DNA from: Cupriavidus sp. YR651 | GTDB lineage: Bacteria; Pseudomonadota; Gammaproteobacteria; Burkholderiales; Burkholderiaceae | Reading direction: 5' to 3' | Assembly (NCBI RefSeq): GCF_900101625.1 | Contig: NZ_FMYZ01000002.1 | Span: 62,001 to 126,000 of the forward strand | DNA length: 64,000 bases | Shown here: piece after piece, positions 37,963 to 46,193 of the stretch | Layout of the letters: every line of letters starts with the position of its first letter | Position numbering within the stretch: position 1 is the first letter of the stretch | Notes under the pieces: model-generated | Told to the model about the DNA's origin: nothing | The model's input: only the letters and a program-made list of their open reading frames with translations | Databases searched by the model: none | Program-made: the position numbers and the translations under genes

Positions 37963-39092
37963 CGCGTCAGGGGGTTGCCGCCACGGTGGATGCCGCGCTG
38001 TTCAAGGATCTGATGGCGCGCTTCGGTGCGACATTCGGGCGCGATAAAGCCGAGTGGCGTGCCTGGCCGCTCGCCAATGCGCCGGCCGCGCTCGGCCGCC
38101 ATGACGTGGTGCTTGCCGATGGCGAGGCCGCGGCCGATGCGATTGACCGCATCGCCGCCGCCGGCGCGGTGCTGATCGAGAGCGACCGCGAGGGCGGCCG
38201 CTGGATCGATACGGTGCGATCGCCCATGGGCATATGGGTGCTCGAGGTGGCCGCCGATGACGACACGCCGCATTCGGCGGCCTTCGTCGCCGTGCTGCTG
38301 GCGGCGATGTCGCTGCATTTCCCGGCGCATGACGCCCTGTGCATCGCGCGCGCCTGGCAGCCGGGCACCTCGGCGTGGCCGAGCGACTTCGCTCGCTTCC
38401 CGCGCGTGCGCCATGCCGCGCTGGCGTCGCCGGACCAGCCGGCGGCCCCGTTTGCCCCGTGCCCGCCCGACCTGGGCCTGTACGCGGTGATGCCGAGTGC
38501 GGCGTGGATCGAAACGCTCGTGCCGCTGGCGGTGCCGACCGTGCAATTGCGCTTCAAGTCCGATGACGTCGAGGCGGTTCGCGAGGAAGTGGCTCGCGCG
38601 GCCACGGCGGCCAAGGGCGCGTCGTCGCGATTGTTCATCAACGATCACTGGCGCGTGGCGATCGACTATCACGCGTCATGCGGCGGCGACAGCGGCATCT
38701 ACGGGATTCACCTCGGGCAGGAAGATCTCGACGAGGCGGATCTCGATGCGATTCGCGCATCGGGACTGCGGCTGGGGGTGTCGACGCATGGCTACGCCGA
38801 GATGCTGCGCGTCGCCGCGATCGCTCCCAGCTATCTCGCGCTCGGGGCGATCTTCCCGACCACGACCAAGGTCATGCCGACGTCGCCACAGGGCATGGGA
38901 CGCTTCCAGGCCTACGTGGCGCTGATGAAGCCGGTGATTCCCTCGCTGGTCGGCATCGGTGGCGTGAACGCCACGAACATGCCGGAGGTGCTGGCGGTGG
39001 GCGTTGGCAGCGCGGCCGTGGTGCGTGCGATCACCGAGGCACATGATGTGCCGGCGGCGGTGGCCGGGCTCCACGCATTGTTTGGGCGCTGA
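37959..39092 (+). CDS. thiE: Thiamine-phosphate synthase with extra N-terminal domain
   Basis: 377 residues, about 165 more than a usual ThiE. The catalytic TIM barrel is the C-terminal half: FINDHWRVAIDY, GIHLGQEDL, GVSTHGYAEM, YLALGAIFPTTTK and GIGGVNATNM. The N-terminal half (about 1-165) has no catalytic motif that I can see; the segment DDTPHSAAFVAVLLAAMSLHF resembles a ThiD-like C-terminal helix without its GTGC loop, so it may be a decayed HMP-kinase domain. Last gene of the thi operon. Confidence 0.9.
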   Translation: MTRQGVAATVDAALFKDLMARFGATFGRDKAEWRAWPLANAPAALGRHDVVLADGEAAADAIDRIAAAGAVLIESDREGGRWIDTVRSPMGIWVLEVAADDDTPHSAAFVAVLLAAMSLHFPAHDALCIARAWQPGTSAWPSDFARFPRVRHAALASPDQPAAPFAPCPPDLGLYAVMPSAAWIETLVPLAVPTVQLRFKSDDVEAVREEVARAATAAKGASSRLFINDHWRVAIDYHASCGGDSGIYGIHLGQEDLDEADLDAIRASGLRLGVSTHGYAEMLRVAAIAPSYLALGAIFPTTTKVMPTSPQGMGRFQAYVALMKPVIPSLVGIGGVNATNMPEVLAVGVGSAAVVRAITEAHDVPAAVAGLHALFGR

Positions 39093-39163
39093 CCGCCCAC
39101 GCATCTGGTACGGCCCGGGAAATCCGCATATCCTCTCTCATCCATCGGACATAACGGATCGAC

Positions 39164-39180
39164 GTTCCGCTATACGGAAC
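39164..39180. promoter_or_regulatory. Perfect palindrome GTTCCG-ctata-CGGAAC
   Basis: A 6-5-6 perfect inverted repeat lies 24-40 nt before the thioesterase start, overlapping a possible -10 (CTATAC). Its shape resembles operators of IclR-family regulators in betaproteobacteria. No IclR gene is in the window. Confidence 0.45.
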
Positions 39181-39203
39181 GCGGCGTGCAGAGAGGAAAC
39201 GCA

Positions 39204-39638
39204 GTGAACGAGATCAGCCCCGTGGCCCCCGGTACGCCGGACAAGCCTTATTTCGGCATCGACATCCCGCTGATGCGGCACCTGGGCCTGCAACCGGTCC
39301 ATCTGGAGGAAGGCCTGTGCCGCACGCGCCTGCCGGCGAATCCGTCGCTGGTGAACAGCCGGGGCGACGTGCACGGCGGCACGCTGATGGCGGTGCTAGA
39401 TTTCACGCTGAGCGGCGCCGCAAGATCGCACGCGCCGCTGGATATCGGCGTGATCACGATCGACATGTCGACGCACTTCCTGGCCGCCGCGCGTGGGGAA
39501 CTGACGTTCGAGTCGCGCTGCATCCGTCGCGGGGCGAAGATCGCGTTCTGCGAGGGCGAGGCGAAGGACGCCTCCGGCACCGTGGTGTGCGTGGCGCGCG
39601 CGGCGTTCAAGCTGGTGGCGCTGGCCGGCGGCAACTAG
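39204..39638 (+). CDS. PaaI-type hotdog thioesterase
   Basis: Protein of 144 residues with a single hotdog fold: NSRGDVHGGTLMAVLDFTLSGAA (active-site HGG-x-L helix), DMSTHFLAAARGELTFESRC and KIAFCEGEAKD. It should hydrolyse small or aromatic acyl-CoA. GTG at 39204 with AGAGAGGAAA upstream. It follows the thi operon but has its own apparent operator. Confidence 0.85.
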   Translation: MNEISPVAPGTPDKPYFGIDIPLMRHLGLQPVHLEEGLCRTRLPANPSLVNSRGDVHGGTLMAVLDFTLSGAARSHAPLDIGVITIDMSTHFLAAARGELTFESRCIRRGAKIAFCEGEAKDASGTVVCVARAAFKLVALAGGN

Positions 39639-39678
39639 GCGACGCGATCAAATTTGAGAGCGCGCCCCTAGTGTCTTG

Positions 39679-39798
39679 CTTAGAGGTTGTTTCAAAATGA
39701 AGCGCAGCGGTCCTGGCTAGGCGCGCGGCCGCAGACAGTACAAGTGGTACGGCAAGGCCGCGCAACGACGGCAGGATCTTTTTGAAACGACCTCTTAG
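39679..39798. mobile_element. MITE-like 120-bp element with terminal inverted repeats
   Basis: Ends are CTTAGAGGTTGTTTCAAAA (39679-39697) and TTTTTGAAACGACCTCTTAG (39779-39798), which are inverted repeats with about two mismatches in 19. The middle has a second inverted pair, GCGCGGCC (39723-39730 region) and GGCCGCGC (39756-39763 region), plus GTAC-aagtg-GTAC. No coding capacity. This is the architecture of a small non-autonomous element or intergenic repeat; a transposase source is not in the window. Confidence 0.65.
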
Positions 39799-40238
39799 GG
39801 GGCGGCGTTTTCGGCCTGGCGATACACCGCCATGAACCGCGCGCGCTCGGTGATGCCGTAGTCGCCGGGTGCGTACTGCATCAGCCAGTCGCCGGCCTTG
39901 CCTGTCAGCACATCGCCCCCAGCGGAGCGGGCGATGGCAAACGCCCCCGGCATTTCCTTCACCAATACAGGCACCGGCTTGTTCCGATACGGGCCAGGTT
40001 CGCCATGCGCGTTGGGCCCGATGGCCACGTAGCGTGCATCGAAGCGTTCGCGCGAGACGACCCAGCGGTCACCGGTGGCGCCGGTCACGATGGCATCGCC
40101 GGGCAGATAGCGGTTGGGGCCTTCGCGGCTGATCAGCTCGCCCGGCTCGCCAGGAAAGCTCACCTGCACCGTTTCATTCTTCACGTACCAGCGCGCGGCG
40201 GGATCTTCGCGCAGGTCGATGTTCGTCAGCGTTTCCAT
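39795..40238 (-). CDS. PGDYG-domain protein
   Basis: Protein of 147 residues of unknown function. It contains the motif APGDYGITE that names the PGDYG family and a first copy-like PGDAIVTG, with GDWLMQYAPGDYG near the end; likely a small beta-rich domain. The stop codon TAA (39797-39795) lies inside the right end of the MITE-like element, so the native C-terminus may have been changed. Last gene after thiD, only 6 nt away, so probably co-transcribed with it. Confidence 0.75.
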   Translation of the reverse strand: METLTNIDLREDPAARWYVKNETVQVSFPGEPGELISREGPNRYLPGDAIVTGATGDRWVVSRERFDARYVAIGPNAHGEPGPYRNKPVPVLVKEMPGAFAIARSAGGDVLTGKAGDWLMQYAPGDYGITERARFMAVYRQAENAAP

Positions 40239-40244
40239 ATCGAT

Positions 40245-41078
40245 TCAACCCAAAGTGCGCGGCGCGAAGCTGTGGTTCAGCGGGCCGTTGCCGGCGCCCA
40301 GGCGCAGTTGCGCGCCCGCGGCGATGGCCTGGGCGACGTAGTCCAGTGCCGTACTCGCGGCATCGGGCAGCGCCTCGCCTCGGGCCAGTTGCGCGGCGAT
40401 GGCGGCCGCCAGCGTGCAGCCAGTGCCATGCAGGTTGCGTGTGTCGATGCGCGGATGCGTGAACACACGCACCGTGCCATCGGCCAGCATCAGCAGGTCG
40501 TCGAGACCGCCGGCGGCATTCGGGCCGTCATCCTCCAGATGCCCACCCTTGAGCAGTACCGCCGGGCAGCCGAGCGCGATCAGGTCGGCGGCGGCGGCCT
40601 CCATCTCCGCGCGGCGAGTGATGCGCCGGCCGAGGAGATAGGACGCTTCCGGCAGGTTTGGCGTCACCAGCATCGCGCGCGGGAACAGCAGTTTCACCAT
40701 CGCCTGGCTCGTGGCGTCATCGGAAAGCGTGGCGCCGGATGTCGAGATCATCACCGGGTCCACCACCAGCTTGCGGATGCCGTGGCGGTCCACGGCCCCG
40801 GCCACGGCCTCGACGATGGCGGCCGTGCCCAGCATGCCGGTCTTGGCCGCATCCACGCCGATATCGCTGGCCACCGCGTCGATCTGCGCCGCGACCATGT
40901 CGGCCGGGATCGCGTGGACGCCCGTGACGCCCAGCGTGTTCTGGGCCGTGATCGCGGTGATGGCGCTCATGCCAAAGCAGCCGAGCGCGGCAAAAGTCTT
41001 CAGGTCCGCCTGGATGCCGGCACCGCCGCCGGAGTCGGAGCCGGCGATGGTCAGCGTGCGGGGTGGCGTGGGGAGCAT
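40245..41078 (-). CDS. thiD: Hydroxymethylpyrimidine / phosphomethylpyrimidine kinase
   Basis: Ribokinase-fold enzyme of 277 residues for two phosphorylations of HMP. Marks: [21 protein letters not shown] at the N-terminus, [24 protein letters not shown] and the catalytic loop [16 protein letters not shown] at 41078; a TTG at 41129 is a poor alternative. It faces the thi operon from the other strand and has no TPP riboswitch of its own. Confidence 0.94.
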   Translation of the reverse strand: MLPTPPRTLTIAGSDSGGGAGIQADLKTFAALGCFGMSAITAITAQNTLGVTGVHAIPADMVAAQIDAVASDIGVDAAKTGMLGTAAIVEAVAGAVDRHGIRKLVVDPVMISTSGATLSDDATSQAMVKLLFPRAMLVTPNLPEASYLLGRRITRRAEMEAAAADLIALGCPAVLLKGGHLEDDGPNAAGGLDDLLMLADGTVRVFTHPRIDTRNLHGTGCTLAAAIAAQLARGEALPDAASTALDYVAQAIAAGAQLRLGAGNGPLNHSFAPRTLG

Positions 41079-41195
41079 GTGGGCGGCGGGAAGGATCGGG
41101 GGAACAATTGAGGGAACAATCGGAAACAAATAACGGGGAAAAAATCTGGCTTATCGCGCCGCACGGGCATGACAGGCACGCTACAATACCGCCAC

Positions 41196-41292
41196 TCCGA
41201 GGAGCGTTGCAACGGATGACCAGCCTGGTAAGTGCCTTGATGCACGATGCCGATGCGTCACCGCCAGGCTCGGACTGTTTCAACGGCGCTCG
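41196..41292 (+). promoter_or_regulatory. SAH riboswitch
   Basis: Conserved elements are clear: TCCGAGGAGCGTTGCAACGG at 41196-41214 and CCAGGCTCGGACTG then TTTCAACGGCGCTC at 41264-41291. CCGAG (41197-41201) pairs with CTCGG (41269-41273) as the pseudoknot, and GAGCG with CGCTC closes P1. The inner helix is longer than in the type sequence from Ralstonia. It turns on ahcY when S-adenosylhomocysteine builds up. A candidate -10 (TACAAT) lies at about 41182. Confidence 0.93.
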
Positions 41293-41408
41293 CTGATCCG
41301 TGGTTCGCACGGAGGCGAGTCGACCTATCCGCCCGCTTTGCCAATCGATGCTGGTTTACCGCATTGATGGCTGGCGCGGCCGCTATCTCCCACTCGTCAC
41401 CTGCGTGC

Positions 41409-41425
41409 CACTCTTCACCGGAGTG
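41409..41425 (+). promoter_or_regulatory. Small hairpin covering ahcY ribosome site
   Basis: CACTC (41409-41413) pairs with GAGTG (41421-41425), overlapping the GGAG Shine-Dalgarno just before the ahcY ATG. It may be the switchable output of the SAH riboswitch. Confidence 0.4.
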
Positions 41426-41429
41426 AATC

Positions 41430-42848
<1,419 letters not shown>

Positions 42849-42859
42849 GCCGCGGGTCT

Positions 42860-42887
42860 CTCCCTCTCCCATGCGTGGGAGAGGGAG
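42860..42887. repeat. Perfect 12-bp hairpin after ahcY
   Basis: CTCCCTCTCCCA and TGGGAGAGGGAG flank a 4-nt loop (TGCG). There is no T-run, so it is not a standard intrinsic terminator. Hairpins of this CTCCC/GGGAG type are common intergenic repeats in betaproteobacteria and may stabilise mRNA ends. Confidence 0.65.
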
Positions 42888-42929
42888 GCATGTTCCCATT
42901 GATGCTGTCCTGACCGAAAAGGAGTCGTA

Positions 42930-43277
42930 ATGAGACTATTGGCCGTATGGATCATCAATGCCGCGTCGCTGTTCCTGGTGGGCAGCGTCATCAGCGGGAT
43001 CACGCTGGGCGGGTTTGGCTCGGCCATGATCGCCGCGCTGGTGCTGGGCCTGGTCAACACGCTGATCCGGCCAATCCTGGTCATCCTGACGCTGCCGGTC
43101 ACGTTGCTGACGCTGGGCCTGTTCATCTTCGTCATCAACGCGCTGCTGTTCCTGTTCGTCGGCAATCTGCTGTCGGGCTTCGTGGTGCAGGGCTTTGGCG
43201 CCGCGCTGCTGGGCTCCATCTTGTACAGCGTGATTTCGTGGATTCTCTCCAGCCTCCTGCTGGGCGATCGCGACTGA
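42930..43277 (+). CDS. Four-TM phage-holin-family IV membrane protein
   Basis: Protein of 115 residues with four hydrophobic helices and a near-continuous hydrophobic sequence; motifs GLVNTLIRPILVILTLPVTLLTLGL and NALLFLF are typical of the mycobacterial-holin-like superfamily IV (YvlD-like). Despite the name, these are chromosomal genes of unknown role. AAAAGGAG precedes the ATG. It sits between ahcY and metF as in many betaproteobacteria, suggesting a link to the SAM cycle unit or simple co-transcription. Confidence 0.85.
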   Translation: MRLLAVWIINAASLFLVGSVISGITLGGFGSAMIAALVLGLVNTLIRPILVILTLPVTLLTLGLFIFVINALLFLFVGNLLSGFVVQGFGAALLGSILYSVISWILSSLLLGDRD

Positions 43278-43317
43278 CTTCACTTCCGGGGCGCCGCCCA
43301 ATGCGGCGTGCCATTCC

Positions 43318-44148
43318 ATGACAGACCGCTACTTCAGCTTCGAATTCTTCCCGCCCAAGACGGCGGAAGGCGCGGAGAAACTGCGCAACACGCGCGCGCA
43401 ACTGGCGCCGCTGCAGCCCAAGTACATTTCGGTGACGTTCGGCGCCGGCGGTACTACGCAGCAGGGCACGCTGGACGCCGTGCTGGAAATCCAGCGCGAA
43501 GGCATCGAGGCCGCGCCGCACCTGTCGTGCGTGGGCTCCACGCGCGACAGCATTCGCCAGATTCTCGGCAAGTACCGCGACGGCGGCATTCGGCATATCG
43601 TGGCGCTGCGCGGCGACATGCCGTCAGGCATGGGCGAGATCGGCGAGTTCCGCTATGCCAACGAGCTCGTGGAGTTCATCCGGGCCGAAACCGGCGACTG
43701 GTTCAACATCGAGGTAGCCGCCTATCCCGAGTACCACCCGCAGGCCCGCTCCCCGCGCCACGACCTCGACAACTTCGTGCGCAAGGTCCGTGCCGGCGCC
43801 GACTCGGCGATCACGCAGTACTTCTACAACGCGGATGCGTATTTCCGTTTTGTCGACGACGTGCGCGCGCTGGGCGTGGACGTCCCCATCGTGGCCGGCA
43901 TCATGCCGATCACCAACTACTCGCAGCTGATGCGCTTCTCCGAGATGTGCGGCGCCGAAGTGCCGCGCTGGGTGGCAAAGCGGCTGGAGTCGTTCGGCGA
44001 CGACAAGGAGTCGATCCGCGCCTTCGGCCTGGATGTGGTGACTGGCCTGTGCGAACGTCTGCTCGCTGCCGGCGTGCCCGGCCTGCACTTCTACACGCTG
44101 AACGCGGCCGGCGCGACCAAGGCGATCTGGCAGCGCCTGAAGCTGTAG
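43318..44148 (+). CDS. metF: Methylenetetrahydrofolate reductase
   Basis: FAD enzyme of 276 residues that makes 5-methyl-THF for methionine synthesis. Marks: FSFEFFPPKTAEG, VTFGAGGTT, HLSCVGSTRD, LRGDMP, and ITQYFYNADAY with PIVAGIMPITNY. Downstream of ahcY and probably under the same SAH riboswitch. Confidence 0.97.
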   Translation: MTDRYFSFEFFPPKTAEGAEKLRNTRAQLAPLQPKYISVTFGAGGTTQQGTLDAVLEIQREGIEAAPHLSCVGSTRDSIRQILGKYRDGGIRHIVALRGDMPSGMGEIGEFRYANELVEFIRAETGDWFNIEVAAYPEYHPQARSPRHDLDNFVRKVRAGADSAITQYFYNADAYFRFVDDVRALGVDVPIVAGIMPITNYSQLMRFSEMCGAEVPRWVAKRLESFGDDKESIRAFGLDVVTGLCERLLAAGVPGLHFYTLNAAGATKAIWQRLKL

Positions 44149-44164
44149 TTCCGTCGTCGGCCCC

Positions 44165-44551
44165 GTGCCCGCCGCTGCGCGCGCCGCTTCGTCGCGCTCC
44201 GCCCGTCGCGATCCGTTCGTCGAGCACCTGCTCGAACTGATGGCGCCGCTGGCGGCGCGCATCGGCGCGATCACCGCCAAGCGCATGTTCGGCGGCCACG
44301 GCCTGTTCTACGACGGATTGATGTTCGGGCTGGTCAGCGGCGGCCAGTGCTACCTGAAGGCCGACGATGCGACGCTGGCATGCTTCGAGGCCGAAGGCAG
44401 CGAGCCGTTTCGCTACCAGTCGGCCAGGCGCGAAGTCACGATGCGTCACTACCTGAGCCTGCCCGCGGCCTGCCTCGAGTCTCCCGCCGCGATGACACCG
44501 TGGGCGCAGCGGGCGGTGGAAGCGGCGCTGCGCCTCGGCAATGCCCGCTGA
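44165..44551 (+). CDS. TfoX N-terminal domain protein
   Basis: Protein of 128 residues: KRMFGGHGLFYDGLMFGLVSGGQCYLKADD is the TfoX N-terminal signature, and YLSLPAACLESPAAMTPWAQRAVEAA follows. Stand-alone TfoX-N proteins are common and their role is unclear; only full TfoX is tied to competence. GTG start, 16 nt after metF. Confidence 0.8.
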   Translation: MPAAARAASSRSARRDPFVEHLLELMAPLAARIGAITAKRMFGGHGLFYDGLMFGLVSGGQCYLKADDATLACFEAEGSEPFRYQSARREVTMRHYLSLPAACLESPAAMTPWAQRAVEAALRLGNAR

Positions 44552-44650
44552 ACGCGCCTCCAGGCGGCCACCAGCCATCCGTCAGACGCCCACCAGGCAC
44601 CCGCCAAGTCTCCTTCCACCCGCGAAGTCGATGGTGTCATACTCGGCACC

Positions 44651-45487
44651 ATGGTCACCGCCACCTTCCGTTTCTACGAGGAACTGAACGACTTCCTGGC
44701 GCCATCCCAGCGCCGCCGGGACCTGTCGTGCCCATGCGCGCGGGCAGCCACGGTCAAGCACATGATCGAGGCGCTCGGGGTGCCCCACACCGAGGTGGAG
44801 CTGATTCTGGTCAATGGCGAGTCGGTGCCGTTCGAGCAGATCCTGCAGGACGGCGACCGCGTGGCCGTCTACCCCAAGTTCGAATCGCTCGATGTCTCGC
44901 CGCTGCTGCGAGTGCGTGAGCGCCCGCTGCGCGTCATGCGTTTTGTCGCGGATGCGCACCTCGGCGGGCTGGCCCATCTGCTGCGCATGACGGGCTTCGA
45001 CACGCTCTATGACAACCACTTCGAAGATAGCGAGATCGAGCGCATCGCCGCCGAGGAGATGCGCGTCGTCCTGACACGCGACCGCGAACTGCTCAAGCGC
45101 CGTGGCATCACGCATGGCTGCTACGTGCGGGCGATCAAGTCGTCGCTGCAGGTGCGCGAGATCTTCTCAAGGCTCGATCTCGCCGGCAGCGCGCGGCCGT
45201 TCGCACTTTGCCTGGACTGCAACGTGCCGCTGCACCGGATCGACAAGACGGAAGCGGACGGTCGCGTGCCCGATGGCGTTTTTGCGCGGCACGAGCGCTT
45301 TGTCACTTGCCCGCAGTGCCGGCGGGTGTTCTGGGAGGGATCGCACTGGCGCAAGATGCGCGCGCTGGTGGATGAGTTGATGCGGCCGGCGGAGATCGCG
45401 CAAGCTGACGGTGCCGCAGATTGCGCCCCCGGTCTTGCCCCCGATTTCGACACGCTGGCGGCGTCTACACCGCGCCCGATTCCGTGA
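44651..45487 (+). CDS. Ubiquitin-like plus Mut7-C RNase-domain protein
   Basis: Protein of 278 residues in two parts: an N-terminal beta-grasp ubiquitin-like domain (about 1-85, FRFYEELNDFL...VELILVNGESV...LQDGDRVAVYPKFE) and a C-terminal Mut7-C RNase domain (about 92-240) with RFVADAHLGGLAHLLRMTGFDT, VVLTRDRELLKRR (acidic PIN-like residues) and a zinc ribbon CLDC...CPQCRRVFW. The ubiquitin-like part has no di-glycine end, so it is not a free sulfur carrier. RNase role is predicted. The last 23 bp overlap the convergent cyclo-ligase gene. Confidence 0.85.
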   Translation: MVTATFRFYEELNDFLAPSQRRRDLSCPCARAATVKHMIEALGVPHTEVELILVNGESVPFEQILQDGDRVAVYPKFESLDVSPLLRVRERPLRVMRFVADAHLGGLAHLLRMTGFDTLYDNHFEDSEIERIAAEEMRVVLTRDRELLKRRGITHGCYVRAIKSSLQVREIFSRLDLAGSARPFALCLDCNVPLHRIDKTEADGRVPDGVFARHERFVTCPQCRRVFWEGSHWRKMRALVDELMRPAEIAQADGAADCAPGLAPDFDTLAASTPRPIP

Positions 45488-46055
45488 CGATCCAGTCCAT
45501 CGGCAGGTCATGTCCCTGCGCTTGCAGCGGCACGCGGCAGGCATCGAAGCCAATGCCGATAGCCAGCGGCGGCGCGGTGCCAGCCGTGGCCGATTCAGCC
45601 AGCGCGGCCAGCGTGCGGTCGTAGAAACCGCCGCCATAGCCGAGGCGGAACTTATCGGGGCTGAAACCGACACAGGGAATAAGCAGCGCGTCGGGCAGGA
45701 CGGCGTCGGTGCCATCAGGCACCGGGATGCCGTAGTGGCCGGTACGCATGGTCGTGTCCGGCGTCCATGCATGGAAGTCGAGCGGCGCGCCGGGGCGGCT
45801 CACCACGGGCAATGCGGCCTGGCGGCCGGGCAGCGCGGCAAGCCATTGCGCAACGACCTCGCGTGCGTCGAATTCCTGCTGGATCGGCCAGTAGAACCCC
45901 AGCCGTTGTGCCCCCAGGCGTGCAAGCAGGGTTGCGAGCGCGCCGGCAATGCGCGCGTCCGCGCTGGCCCGGTCAGGTAGCGTTGCGCGCACGGCGAGCA
46001 GCCGACGCCGCATGGCGCCGCGCGCTTCGGCCGGCTCGGCGGCAATGTCGGACAT
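45465..46055 (-). CDS. 5-formyltetrahydrofolate cyclo-ligase
   Basis: Protein of 196 residues recycling 5-formyl-THF to 5,10-methenyl-THF. Marks: RGAMRRRLLAVRATL at the start, GFYWPIQQEFDAR, and the C-terminal CVGFSPDKFRLGYGGGFYDRTLA nucleotide loop. ATG at 46055; 46109 is an alternative. In E. coli this gene follows 6S RNA; I see no 6S-like structure here with confidence. Confidence 0.9.
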   Translation of the reverse strand: MSDIAAEPAEARGAMRRRLLAVRATLPDRASADARIAGALATLLARLGAQRLGFYWPIQQEFDAREVVAQWLAALPGRQAALPVVSRPGAPLDFHAWTPDTTMRTGHYGIPVPDGTDAVLPDALLIPCVGFSPDKFRLGYGGGFYDRTLAALAESATAGTAPPLAIGIGFDACRVPLQAQGHDLPMDWIVTESGAV

Positions 46056-46193
46056 GGCAGGGAATTGGCCGTTCTCTACCCCGTTGTCCGGAGCTTGGTC
46101 GGGGGGCATGGCGTGCAATAATGATCGACGATCAGACTCAAACACAGGCGCGTGGCCGAGGTGGTTCACGCGCTACCAACAAGGGAAACAAGA

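Noticed and set aside
39679..39798. Simple intrinsic terminator between the thioesterase and PGDYG genes
   Set aside because: The inverted repeat ends are 80 bp apart and enclose further inverted repeats; the whole looks like an inserted element, although it may also stop transcription.
42930..43277. Prophage remnant suggested by the holin-family name
   Set aside because: The four-TM superfamily IV protein is a common chromosomal gene and no other phage gene, integrase or att-like repeat is nearby.
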